The notes under the pieces were generated by a model. That model was given only the letters and a program-made list of their open reading frames with translations. It was not told the DNA's origin and did no database searches. This document shows positions 12,581 through 24,642 of a stretch of 64,000 nt of DNA, piece by piece; within the stretch, counting starts at the first letter, position 1, and each line of letters begins with the position of its first letter. Source of the DNA: Russula earlei (Eukaryota; Basidiomycota; Agaricomycetes; Russulales; Russulaceae); NCBI GenBank assembly GCA_025769875.1, contig JAGFNK010000180.1, positions 30,495-94,494 on the forward strand, read 5' to 3'. Made by a program: the position numbers and the translations under genes.

Positions 12581-13192
12581 GTTGCGAGATGAGACAAAGA
12601 AAAGGTGAGAATCACGTACTGCAATCAGTACGTGGTCCTGCAGTCAATGATTCTCTCTTAACTCTAATCTTAAAACAGGTTGTGTGTGGCAGCAATTACA
12701 TGTACGATATAAATGATCACTTTGACATACATACTCAAGCGAAACCAGAAACCAGGGTGGTTCAGGGTGTGCGAGCTCGCTTGCTTAAGTATCTGCCTAC
12801 TACACGGCCACGGCCAGTGAAACCCGGAGAACCATGGGTTGTAAGTGCCTTATTGGCAATAATTGGCTGATGGGGGTGGGGGATCAATCTCCCCAATGAC
12901 AGAGATATGCTTTCTCCTGGCGAAATGCTGGATCTGGCATGCTCACATATGTAAAGTGTTTTGTGAATCTGGTCAGGAATGTCCATCATTCAGCCAGCCT
13001 GAGGCAGATCTATGATCCTAGTGACATCGTACGCTTTTGCCGGCCATAGTGTCAAGTGCAAGGAGTTCATATCAATGGCATGTATTAAGTTTGAAGCGTC
13101 ATATCATAGTAAATCTACAAGGACTGTATCAAACCATGGAACGTATTGACATTGTCATGAACAACCTGCTATGGTACATGCTATATCATATA
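12581..13192. other. No recognisable gene
   Basis: A plus-strand open frame at 12589-12870 of 93 codons has no recognised domain and no convincing splice partners. The words GGCAATAATTGG and GGGGATCAATC recur from 9390-9440, which suggests shared repeat sequence. Confidence 0.3.
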
Positions 13193-15458
13193 TCAATCCT
13201 GTGAAGTCCTGGAGTCAGAGCAGCAATGAGTCATAGCAATAGGTGGGAGTGGAGGGGGGATATACGGTACATCCTGCTCAGATTCGCAGTCAATGGCAAT
13301 GATGTCCCGCTCTGCATGACATAGTGGGGTTGAGGGGTCTTGATGAGCGATGGTTGCGAGGCACAGGTGTTTATGCTGTCCGGATGAGCATGATGGGGAG
13401 GCGGGAGTGCAGCCCACAGTCTTGTGTGGCTGATCGATGGCACGATCCACAAGGGCGCGCTATAGTTCATTGCGTGCGTTGAGGCTCTCCTTCAGTTTTG
13501 TTTGCACATTTCCGAGTTCCTGATGCAGCGCTGCAAGCTCTTCGAGGAAGTCGTCCCGCTCCTGTTTGAGACAATCAATCCTTCCCTGGAAAGGACGAGA
13601 AGCAGCGCAGTCATGGGCTTGATATGCAGAGTCCAGCGACTTTTCTTCTTCAGACTTTTCTTTGTCATCCATTGTAGCTGCGAGGTGATGCTCCTGCCAC
13701 CTCTGGCAAGGAATGCAGTGGGACGGATGTGTGATGACACACAGCCTTTCGTTGTATCTCCAAGTCCAAGTCAAAGGCTTATGATGATAAGTCTTTTGGC
13801 CGCTTCTGCCAAACGGGGACCATGATGTGGACATAAAACCACTGTGTCTGTGAACAAGAATTTCTTTGGCTTCGGACATGTCTGAGAAGGGACCTCAAAA
13901 TGGAGAGCTGCGAGGAGATGTGAATGAAAAACGGTGGGGGCGGGATTTATGTATTGAGCTCCTGCCCACTCATATGTTCCTGCCATGCTTTCTGAGTTAT
14001 CACTCGAGCCAAATAGATTTGAGTGAGCCGAGCCACTGATTGGCTCATGGCTAAGTGGGCTAGTTAGCTGCTTGAGCCCACTTGAGCCATGGGCTCAGAT
14101 CCAAATCAGGCAGGGGCAGTCGTTGCAAAGGGGCAGTCGTTGCAATGGGGCAGTCTTCCCTGCGTATGATAAGATCTAAGGAAGATAATCGAAACGAGCT
14201 GCCAGATAATAAAATTCACATTGGTCGATCTGACATAGGCCAAAGGTAGGTGTGCGATGACTTCCAGACTAATAAGTCTGTTGCAATATAGCAAAGCTCT
14301 TGCCAGTCAATTGGCTGATTGAGCGGGTGTTTAGAATCATGGACTCTAGGAGTTGCCAGCATACACACCTCTACCTTTGCCCTTGGCAGCAGCTGCAAGC
14401 TCCTTATCCTTATCCTGCTGATTCTTTCTGGCTTTCTGGGCGCTGTTCTTCAAATAGACACGTAGATAGTCATGTACTACCCAGTTGAGGCAGATCTATC
14501 AGACAATAGTTCAGTTTGGTTGACACAAAACTGATATAAATAATGTACCTATCAGACAATAGCTACAACGCATCGTCAGTACTGTGAGATAAGATGTCAT
14601 AGTGTAAATACTCACTTCAGTTTGGTTGACACAAAACTGAAGTGATCTATGTACTTTGTGGCGTTCTTAAGTACTTGAGACCGCCACTAGATGCAGTACA
14701 GTTAACTACCATCACGGATCACTAAGTAAGTCCGAGGATCAGTTGTAAGTAGCTACTGATTGTCCTAAATCACTCTATCAGTGTAACTAATGCGTGCTGC
14801 AGTGTATGAGCTGAGCCGGTGATGCCTGGTCTGGGTGATCCGACATGTCAATGCATCCGAGTTGTGATCATATCACAACACACCTGAGACTCTGGGCAGT
14901 GCAGATCTCAACAGTTCTCAAACTTGAGGAGTATTGGAAATTCTGTGGAAGCCTGCCTGACATGATCAAATTTACATTGAACAATTGACAAAATATTGCA
15001 CCAGTTCACAGAGAAGCATAAGTTTGACCTTGATTTATGGAACTGATGTGTCCAAATATGTGTCTGCCAGAGAGCATACTCTCTCCTAAAAAGATTTGAG
15101 CATGATAATTGCGCCCTGCACAAGTTGGTTATACTCTAATTTTAGGGTAGAGTCCACTTTCCCATCCGTGCTCTTGCTCAAGGACATTCTTGAGTGCGTA
15201 TCCCCCACATCCGACGTGACCAACCTCTCCTGAGGGCTTGGGTATGAGTGGTGAAGATGGCATTGTTGGTGTCAGTGGTGATGGAGGTGTGGAGATGGAC
15301 ATTCCACTGGCATGACTATTTTCCAATGTTGGGAACACATGCATCATGGCATGAGGCAGTGGAGGAACCAACTCTGGACTGAATCGGCATCTCATTGTTC
15401 CCAGCAAGAAGTGAGGGAGGAAGCGGTGATGATGGCAGCAAGGACGTATGCAAGGCAT
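13193..15458 (-). pseudogene. Hypothetical mushroom gene remnant, split by an LTR
   Basis: Minus-strand pieces look like parts of one degraded gene. 15458-15129 gives a Pro/Ser-rich start followed by a GGYALKNVLEQ-type segment; 15123-14914 adds a segment with REYALWQTHIWTHQF and PILLKFEN. After the LTR-like insertion at 14483-14913, the frame resumes with YLRVYLKNSAQKARKNQQ and a Lys/Ala-rich tail near 14360. Further down, 13879-13460 encodes a coiled coil (DDFLEELAALHQELGNVQ). The GGY... and L-W-K... motifs recall an unnamed basidiomycete protein family that I know only as hypothetical. Whether 13193-13990 belongs to the same gene is uncertain. Confidence 0.4.
14483..14913 (-). mobile_element. 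Solo LTR-like copy related to copia 1 LTR
   Basis: Read on the minus strand this 431-bp segment begins TGTTGAGATC and closes with GCCTCAACT, close to the TGTTGAG...CTTCAACA ends of the LTRs at 18879 and 23246. It shares blocks such as GGGCATCACCGGCTCAGCTC (with one change), the inverted pair ACTTCAGT/ACTGAAGT and a second hairpin. No clean target duplication is visible. It interrupts a hypothetical gene. Confidence 0.6.
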
Positions 15459-15849
15459 GGGGAAAGAAAGTAATTAATGTGAGAAGTACTGATATTTTAA
15501 ATAGCGTCGCCTACCTGGTTTGTTGTTAAAGCTCAGAAATACAACCACTCACAAAAAACAAGGGACAAAACGTAATGCAATAGAAGTGTTGTAGGGCTGC
15601 GATGATCCCTGATTACTGGTCATTTGTTCGAGAGAATAAGAAAAGAAAATGAGTGTCAAGAGGATAAAGAGGAAACAATGAAGCCCATTAGGGTACATGA
15701 CATGCAGAACTGAGACCCATGAAACAAGATCGCCATGAAAATTGATGTACAAGGCATCAATTCATTCAAGAAGGGATAGCGCTGAGGAACGGCTTCATAT
15801 TTGGCAGTTAAAACCCACCATATGGAGGTGCATTACACCATAGAATTGC
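15459..15849. other. No recognisable gene
   Basis: Short minus-strand open frames only. This should contain the 5' part of the CACTA-type element that follows, but no CACTA terminal inverted repeat could be identified. Confidence 0.3.
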
Positions 15850-18800
15850 CATCATGCCTGCCTGCTACTGTGCTTACTTTGGCTGCAACAGCAAACTTGT
15901 CGACAATAAGACCAAAAAGTGTCATGGGGAATTTGATGCCTCACAATCTTATCACAATCTTAATAAGGCATGCCGTCAACTTTGATATTCCTTATGTAGC
16001 ATGTCTGATTAAACTTGTGACTGCCCAATGCGAACACAGATCATCGCATATGTGTCCAGAATGACCCATTTGAACAATCCAAAACAATTTCTGGATCATC
16101 GCCACACATTGACGAGTCGGGGACCACACGCAATGTGGGATCATGCCAGGGGCATGCGAGATGCCATCAAATTAGCACCCCAGGACGAATATCACTTATG
16201 ACTTCTGACCCCAAACCACTGAATTCCTTGGTTGAGCTGGAGAAGAGGGCCATTTCTCAAAGCCAGGCCATGCTGTCATTGAAAAGTCAAGCCCTGGCAT
16301 CACCACCTACCAGAGCATTGCTTAATGTGATCAAAACGCACCGAACAAACATGGAGACAACGTTGGCGGCCATCAATACGCTCTGGTTTCCAGTTGGTTC
16401 ACTAGGAATGACCATGAAGGAAGGCCTGAAGATGTACTTACAGAAGAATATTGAGGACGTGAACGACTTGAAAGGAGTACTCCTTGCTGACACAGGCAAG
16501 TTGGTCTCAACACGGAGGATAATTGGTGCAGAACCGCCGAGTGAGGATCTCAGCTGTGGACATATGCACACACTGACGTTGGCAACAGATGAATTCATTC
16601 GCAGCTTGGCAGAATGTGACTCACTCCTACTGCGAAGTCTGTTTGAACTGCTTGTCCAGGACACTCTGGACCACTCAACTCAAAAGTTGAGCAACATCAG
16701 GCTCAAATCACTTAAGGAGGTCTTCAGAAAGTCAAGGGCCAGCTTGTCAAATACTGACAAGCAGATCCTCTGAACCTTTCCAAGCAACATCAGGGTTGCT
16801 CGGAAATTGCTTGGAGTCCCAAAGACTATCACGTACGCATGCTGCCCAGCATGTAGCTCCATGTATCCTTCACAAGATGAAGATGGAATCGCAGTTTATC
16901 CATATGATTGCACCAGCGAGCTGTGTCAAGTTCAAGGTAGATTTGACCTCCTCAGAGTGGGGTCAACACCGGATGGGAAGAGCATTGGCATACCTAATTG
17001 TCCCTTCGTTATGCAAGACTTCCATGACTTTGTAGCACGCCTGTTGTCCAGACCAGGGGAAGAGGCTGCGCTTAAACAATCTCGAGAGCGCGTGCGCACT
17101 GGGACTGTCAATGATATCGTCATCACAGATGGCGTCAGGGCACTCAAAGGGCCAGACGGCATACCTTTCCTCTCTGGTGGACAACATGATGAACTTCACC
17201 TATTGTGGTGTCTCTCCGTGGATTTCTTCAACCCATATCATAATAAGATCGCTGGGAAGGTCGCATCTGTGGGTTCCATAGTCCTGTCCTGCCTCCTATT
17301 GCCACCAGACATGTGGCATAAACACGAAAACCTCTGCCTTGTTGGCATCATCCCTGGGCCTTGCGAGCCTTCAGGCGAGGAAATTGACCAGTTCTTATGT
17401 CCCCTTGTCAAAGTCATGAAGGAATCCTGGGCACATGGAGAAATATACAAGACGCACGATTATCCTTATGGCCAACTTGTCCGCTCAGCAATTGCCCTCT
17501 CAGTAAATGACCTGCCAATGGCTCGGAAGATCATGGGTATTTCAAACTTCATTGATAGGAATACCACTAAAGAGGAGGATCTGGACTCATGGAGTGTGCG
17601 CACTATTCAGGAGGTTCAAGACAATGCCCAGAAATGGCGGAATGCAATGTCACAGAAGGAATGGAAGTGGCTATACAGCAAAACTGGCATGAGTCACTCA
17701 GTCCTGATGGAACTAGAATACTGGGACCCTACCACCATGGTCCCTGTGGACTGCATGCACCTCTTCTTCATTGGCTTATTGCAATACCATGCACATACAG
17801 TGCTCAGGATGGACTCGGCAGGAATGTGCAAGCCAAAACTCATGAAGGCAACGTCAGACTTAGAAGCCACAAGAAAGATGCTACTGCATACCAGGCCTGA
17901 GTCTGTTGATCTGATGATGTTATCGGTTGACATGCTGAAGGTCCTTTGTGATGAAAGGGGCGTTGGCGTGAAGCAGTCTGGTGAGCCCTGTAAAGAAGAT
18001 CTAATCAAGTGCATTAAGGTATGAGACATACTTGTATCTCACTACATATGCTCATATGGGGGAGTGATTTAGGAATCCCTCTCAAATCAGGTGAGCTCTT
18101 CTGTCTCGGACATCGTTGGCAAAGGCATCGTAAAGGAGATCGCAAAAGGACAGAGGGGTTTGAAGACATTGCAAGGAGTGGGGATTTCTCCGAACAACTT
18201 GAAGGTTATTTGGGATGACATAGTGGCTACTACACGCCCTCACTGGCACGCAGCCCCTCCTACTAATTTAGGGCAGGTATCACATGGTAAGCTGAAGGCT
18301 GATGAATGGAGATCATGCTTCGAGTTCGACATACCAGTGTCACTGCTTCAAATCAAGACACTGTGACATGCATCAGGGGCGCAGGTGGACAAATACAGGG
18401 CAAAACTGGTGCAGAGTACTTTCCTACTCACCACTGCGATCAGATGGGCAACGTCTCAACATATATCAGCCAAGCACATCAAAGAATATAAGAAGACCAT
18501 GAAAAATTACCTTAAAATGCTGAGGGAGCTCCGACCCACCCAGCGTTTCCACCCCAACCATCTCAATGCCCTCCTTGTCAGCAATTACCTTCGTTTATAT
18601 GGCCCTGTTCAGGGCTGGTGGATGTTTCCGTTCGAAAGGGTCATAGGTGATTTGCAGCGCTCAAACACGAACAATAAGTCAGGTACGTGAGACTCCTTTC
18701 CTCCAGTTGCAACACACTTATGAGAAACAAAGGCGAAATGGAGAAGGGTATGTTTGCGGCCTTCTCTGCCAAGTCGACCATGCAGGCAACTATTCAACAT

Positions 18801-18878
18801 TTACGCTGTCTGGATGCATGGAAAGATAGCATTGCAATCAGGGAATGTGCATTCAGCAGTAAGAAAACAGGTATGCAC

Positions 18879-19359
18879 TGTTGAGATTATCATTGATTTG
18901 GTCTGTTACCACTACCCTGGGATGTTGTGATGTAATCACAGCTCAGACACGTTGACGCGTCAGTTACACGGACCGGGCATCACCGGCTCAGCTCATATGC
19001 TGAGATCTGCGTTACTTACAATGATAAGTTAATTGATGACAATTGGTAGCTACTAACGACTGATCCTTGTATGATCTTTGTTTCTTATTGATGGTAGCTA
19101 CCTGCAGTGTACTTAGAGACGCTCTGGAGTACTTAAGAGCGTCGTATTTCGATAGATCACTTCAGTCTTGTCTTACACAATACTGAAGTGAGTACTTACT
19201 GTTTCCTATCTTATCTATCGCATCTAATCACGCGTTGTAGATATCTTTTGATAGGTATTACTGAATTATAGTCTTGTCTTACACAATACTGAAATATCTT
19301 TTGATAGATCTTAAGGATCTTATCGCTCTTATCATAACCTGCGCCCATCTGCTTCAACA
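18879..19359 (+). repeat. 5' LTR of copia 1
   Basis: 481 bp, TG...CA ends. It contains a hairpin with arms at 19157-19166 and 19182-19191 (TCACTTCAGT / ACTGAAGTGA) and a second, weaker copy about 100 bases on (TATAGTCTTGTCTTACACAA). Confidence 0.88.
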
Positions 19360-19373
19360 GGTTATGGGCCCTG
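19360..19373 (+). promoter_or_regulatory. Primer binding site, half-tRNA type
   Basis: GGTTATGGGCCCTG directly follows the LTR. This resembles the site of Drosophila copia, which pairs with the anticodon-stem part of initiator methionine tRNA. That match is from memory of the family, not from a search. Confidence 0.6.
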
Positions 19374-22269
19374 ACCATGTCTAAATTCCAAAGTCAAAGA
19401 TTCACACACAAGCTTACCATTTTTTTCCCTCTTCACAAGCCTCTGTTATCAGACGACACTCTACTCCCTTGGTCCCTGGAGCTGAAGGATTGACGTGCGC
19501 ATTATCTATCACGCGTCAGGGGTACTGATTTGATCTTCAATAATCCGGCAACAACTGCTCCGTTAGCCTGGGTTGGCAATTCGCAATTACCTAAAGTTTA
19601 CTCATGGCACCCTCGCCTAATGTTTATGTTCCCTCCTCGATCTCAATCACTCGCTTGGTCATCTTGCTTACTGGCCATTACCCTACATCCTGAATAATTA
19701 TTGCGCGTCACATTACAGTTACAGATGATAGCCCCTCCAGCAATACTTCTTAGGACGCTGAGGGAGAACACTTTTAGATGCACGCGCTCTTGAAATATAC
19801 ATTCAGAAGGTCACATTGGCAGTAACAAAAATGACATCAAATTGTATACTTGCAAGCTCAAGTGGGAGGAACTCAAACGCGCATACGGCGGCGTCAGATC
19901 AATGTCAAGCGTTCTACACATGGGCATCCCTTACATGCACATTCCTAGATGTTAGACGACACACATCAGATGTTCCCATGATTGCATCAAACAATGCATG
20001 GATCACTCTCCAATATAACCATTTATTCATATTGAATCTCCATTTCATCTCTATTCTTATCTAAATGTTACCCGACACTTACTCGGCTGTCGCGTCGACA
20101 AATTCTAGCCTCCGGCGCTCCAATGGACCTTTCCACACACGATCCAGGTACGGATCAGTAATGAAGATGGTCGTCGGGCCGGCCTCTCCGCCTCACAAAA
20201 TACATTCCGGTAAAGACACACAACGCTACATCCGAAATATAATGCTGTTATTGCAATCAACTTGGGCACGCAGTCTGGACTACCGGAAGGAGAAGGCAAC
20301 GAATACAAAAGTGACAGGCACTGACAGGAACGTCAGCGCGTACATAGTGGGCAATACTGCTCCTATCACTGAGGTATCGGACGTCCGATGAATATGAGAT
20401 TCTGGGTTTCCCTTTATGCGGCGGCTAGATCTTGATTGACTACGGAGCTCCTCATCATATTAGTCCGTTCCGGACCCCCGACTTCATTATTTGCGCTCCG
20501 GCCTCCAGATCTATTACTCTGGGAGGTTATACAGTCATCAGACAGATTGGGACTGGATCTGCGTCCGTCCTGCCGGCCGGAAGGCCTTGGAGATATCCTT
20601 ATTAACCCTCATAGACATTCTACATGTACTGAAGGCCGATGCATGCGACTACACAGTGCGCGCGCTACTTTGGAACAGGGGATGCATCACTTACACTCAA
20701 GAGGGGTGTTCAAATTTACACATCAAAGATTGGAAGATCGTGCACAGCTGGCTGGAGAACAATCTATTGTGTATTAACTTCATAACTCCAGCTCTACACA
20801 CACAAAGAAGTGTCCTATCATTCCACATCCAGCATCAGCGCATGGGACATATGTTTCCACCATGCGTTAATCTATCACAGTGATTCCAGTACTCAGATCT
20901 CGCTTGGCTTTACGGATTGCGATCAGTAATCCTGTCCTGAGTATACACTCGGCAACCGAACGCTTCTTTTCTGGGCTTCCCCTTAGCGATCGGATCCTCG
21001 GCTACAGATTATCTACAGCACCTTAGCTGATCTGCTGCGCGCGAGATCAATTCGAGGTGCTAGCTATTGAGGCAACGCACGCTCGCATACTTTATCAGTT
21101 CATGGAGGGATCAAACATAGATTAACAATGCTAGATTCACCACAGGAGAATGGAGTGCCAGATAGATGGAATCGGACCCTTGAAGACAACATGCGCTCAA
21201 AGTCGCACGGCACTGGTCTTAGCCTCGGGTTCTGGAGCATAATACTAACGCTGCCATCCATACTAATGATCGGACTCCATCACGCTTTCTCTGTGCACAC
21301 ACACTTCATACACTGTGAACGGACAGACTGACACCGGTTGTCTCACAATTCTACCTTCTTTAGATGTAGGGCGTATGTCTACACGCCTGACCATCATAAT
21401 CTTATCGCATGACAAGCACATACTGCATAGCCAGGGGACATGTTACAGACACTGCTCCACCTGCACAACTCTTGGTCCCTACAGGACCGGCGACATTCTC
21501 TGCCTTACCTTCACATGAACCGGATTGTCAGCACTTCATTCCGCGCCTCCGGAAACCCCATTAGATTCTCTCACACCACACTCACTTGACCTTACCCCAC
21601 CTATACAGCCAGTTCCACACACTCCGCCACACCGTTTATGCCATCATCACTTAGCATTATTGGGACAATTCATTAGTCCACCACGTTCGCTCTCAGTTAC
21701 ACATCTTGGGTCTTATTGCGTCCGCGTTCCGAATGTTTTGGAGGGACTGCATACACAGATCCAAGAGGGTGCTTATCACATACGGCTCGGCTATGCGGAA
21801 GCGATCACTAGGCTACATATCGGGAAGGCACTTTATTGGATTCTGCCAATGAGTGGCAAGTTGCGTGTCAAATATGTGATCGACGCGCTTGCGAAAATTG
21901 GTACCTGGGATCAATTGATCTTATAGATCTTATCGGAATGGGTGTGCAGCACGCAAATCTTGGAGATTTCGCACGCGTTTCAGTTGCACAGGGGTTCACC
22001 CAATTTACAAGGCATTGACATTGATGAAACCTTCTCACCAGTAGCCAGGTCCGAGTCTTAGCGACTCTTGTTCAGCGTTGGTCGCGCAAACACATTGGGA
22101 AATCAATGGACATCTTGTTGGCGTTCCTATTTGGCTCACTGGGTGACAAGATTTAGTTTTATTGGAGCAACCGCAAGGCTTCATCACACCAGACGGACAA
22201 GAAAGCTTTTCTTTGGTCTTACACAGGCCTATCGTACATGGGACTTACGTTCTCATGGAGTCCTTAGTG

Positions 22270-22410
22270 ACTCGCGTTTACATGCACGCATTCTCATGCG
22301 GGCTTCACAAGTCATACACACGCATTCTCATGCGGGCTTCACGTTCATACGCACGCATTCCCATGCGGGCACTTATCTCGGCTTTGCACTCACGCATTCT
22401 CATGCGGACA
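22270..22410 (+). repeat. Short tandem repeats within copia 1
   Basis: The phrase CACGCATTCTCATGCGGGCTTCA and close variants recur four times, about 30-40 bases apart. A further cluster of TTTCCTGGCAGTCTC and TCGACTCA repeats lies at 22905-23090. Confidence 0.7.
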
Positions 22411-23245
22411 TATGTCATCACCAAAGATGCGGGGGGATCCATTGCCATTTCCTTATCAGTTCACATCCTCTCTGCCGATGACATCATTATCTTAGGTGAC
22501 CCTCACGGTCTTGATGCTCACATCTACAGGCAGCGCTCACATCTACGGGCACATATACATCCTTGTCTATACGCTACGAGTTGACAGATCTAGGCGAGAT
22601 CACGTCATATCTCAGGATCCGTGTTACATGCGATTGCCCGGCTAACACAGACATTGATCAATCAAGGTACATCTCAGATCGCTTCAGGATGGCAGATTCC
22701 ACTCCGCTCCACTCCTGTAATCTCGGAGGTCTCACCTCGGGATGGCGGACTTCCGTTCCGCTTCCGCATTCTGCTCCGTTCTGACATGGAAGTCCAGTTG
22801 ATCAAGCACTCCGGAGACACAACGCCTATGGCGATTAGGCAATATATTAATGTTTTAACGGCAGCCTCCCCTATGTGCAGATCTGAACACTTCACTGGAC
22901 ACTTTCCTGGCAGTCTCTTGACTGCGTCTACACTTTCCTGGCAGTCTCTCGACTGTGCATTTACACGCGTTCACACGCGTTCACACTTTCCTTTGCAGTC
23001 TCTCACCTGCATACGCATATTCATTTGGAGTCCTTCGACTCATTTCCTTTGGAGTCTTTCGACTCACAGTCTCTCGACTCACCCACTCTTTAATCACTTG
23101 CATTTCACTGCAATACCTACCTCATCAAGATGTCCACCTGCTGATGGTCTTACCATGCTGCACGCCCACGCGCGACACCAGTCCTTTCGTTACTGGGTTA
23201 GATCTCTCTTGATCTAATCTACTGACTGTCTCAATCATGGGGGGA

Positions 23246-23726
23246 TGTTGAGATTATCATTGATTTGGTGTGTTACCACTACCCTGGGACATTGTGATGT
23301 AATCACAGCTCAGACGCGTTGACGTGTTGGTTACACGGACCGGGCATCACCGGCTCAGCTCATATGCTGAGATCTGCATTACTTACAATGATAAGTTAAT
23401 TGATGACAATTGGTAGCTACTAACGACTGATCCTTGTATGATCTTTGTTTCTTATTGATGGTAGCTACCTGCAGTGTACTTAGAGACGCTCTGGAGTACT
23501 TAAGAGCGTCGTATTTCGATAGATCACTTCAGTCTTGTCTTACACAATACTGAAGTGAGTACTTACTGTTTCCTATCTTATCTATCGCATCTAATCACGC
23601 GTTGTAGATATCTTTTGATAGGTATTACTGAATTATAGTCTTGTCTTACACAATACTGAAATATCTTTTGATAGATCTTAAGGATCTTATCGCTCTTATC
23701 ATAACCTGCACCCATCTGCTTCAACA
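23246..23726 (+). repeat. 3' LTR of copia 1
   Basis: 481 bp, nearly identical to 18879-19359; differences include CpG positions. It is followed by CGCAC, an imperfect target duplication, and then the remaining CACTA coding sequence. Confidence 0.88.
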
Positions 23727-24014
23727 CGCACTTGACTAAGATACTTTGGGACAGGGAGATGACAGCCGCATAGATGAATCCTTGAAGGTGGCTACACTGA
23801 GATTAAGGCCACTAAGTGACGTTATTAACAATGCAATGAACAAGTACAAGAGCGATCTGCAATGTGAATTGGGGAATTTTCAGCATGGAGTCAACTTCCA
23901 GGACAGGGTGACAATTTACGGCCGTGAATTTATGACTTATCGCACGTCAAAGAGATATGGTGTCATTTTCTTCCAAGACATGGGTAGTGCTAATTCCCTG
24001 GTTCTGGGAATTGT

Positions 24015-24601
24015 TGTTAAGGCTCCAAAGTGCCTTAAATAAGATCAATGGTCGCGTCTATAAACGCGTCCTACCAATGCAGATATGCTTGAGTCAAGCA
24101 AGCAATACTCGTGGAGGGGAAGGAGTGTTAGATCCTTCTAGAGTATGACAACAAGATGAGAGGGGCTCTGCAGACGGGGTAGGAGTCAACTGTTTGGGAT
24201 TGGCAAACTAAGTCGAGCTTAAGGCTCAACTGTTTCTACTGGGGCTTTATATAGCCCTACAGGGATAAGGTTCGTGCTACTGTAGTACTGGTTGGTGCTA
24301 TAGAAGCAAAAGGCGGCTCATAGAAGCGAGGTTGCTTCTATGTAAACGATCTCAGTGCTGGAAGCATTAAGTGCTTCCCCAATCAAGGAATCGACGTACG
24401 TGGCGGTACAGGAACATCTGGGACAGAAGCAATGCTATTCATTGCTTCTTCAGTACATCTTCTGAAAGATACGATCAACGCGCTCCGAATGTGATATCAA
24501 CGAACATAAACGGTCAAGATCTGACGCACGCATAATGCAAACAGTGCAGTCCATAGTTCAGGTGTTCCAGCATCTTCCGGACCCCAAACCACTCGGTAAC
24601 A
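24015..24601 (-). repeat. 3' LTR of gypsy chromovirus
   Basis: 587 bp, plus-strand ends TGTTAAGGCTCC and CTCGGTAACA. It aligns with 32016-33469, which carries about 33 extra bases near 32375 and an 828-bp nested LTR. Confidence 0.85.
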
Positions 24602-24642
24602 TTACCCCTCCTTCAGATTGGTGGTCCCACACACCAACGATT

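Larger units (their letters stand above)
18879..23726 (+). mobile_element. Ty1/copia-type retrotransposon 1, decayed
   Basis: Two 481-bp LTRs (18879-19359 and 23246-23726) begin TGTTGAGATT and end CTTCAACA and differ at only a few bases. Flanking 5-bp sites are TGCAC (18874-18878) and CGCAC (23727-23731), one mismatch. The primer site GGTTATGGGCCCTG abuts the 5' LTR and a purine run ATGGGGGGA precedes the 3' LTR. The interior is full of stops, but fragments of pol are visible in order: a pre-integrase HQRMGHM (about 20835), an integrase PQENG...DRWNRTLE (about 21137), RGFTQ...IDIDETFSPVA of reverse transcriptase (about 21985-22050), EQPQGF (22165) and a late RT segment (22575-22690). It sits inside the CACTA gene. 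Confidence 0.85.
15850..24014 (+). pseudogene. CACTA-type transposase (Tnp2 family), split by insertions
   Basis: Transposase of a CACTA/EnSpm-like DNA transposon. The start at about 15850 encodes a zinc-binding-like segment (YCAYFGCNSKLVDNKTKKCH). A long frame 16135-18024 holds TYACCPACSSMYP, LLPPDMWHKHENLCLVGIIP, DCMHLFFIGLL and other Tnp2 landmarks, broken by one in-frame TGA at 16771-16773. After an intron ending near 18090 the frame continues to GPVQGWWMFPFERVIGDLQR at about 18600-18660, a hallmark of the family. The gene is cut at 18878 by a copia element and resumes at 23732 with a C-terminal segment (LRPLSDVINNAMNKYKSD), then is cut at 24014 by a gypsy LTR. Nothing beyond was found, so the 3' end is lost. 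Confidence 0.8.

Noticed and set aside
16287..16664. 125-codon minus-strand open frame
   Set aside because: Antisense of the Tnp2 transposase frame.
16135..18024. Assignment to KDZ transposases
   Set aside because: The motifs (LLPPDMWHKHENLCLVGIIP, GWWMFPFERVIG) are those of Tnp2/CACTA transposases.
22270..22410. Regularly spaced repeats that could look like a CRISPR array
   Set aside because: Spacers are not unique and of uneven length, repeats are degenerate, and the setting is a eukaryotic retrotransposon.
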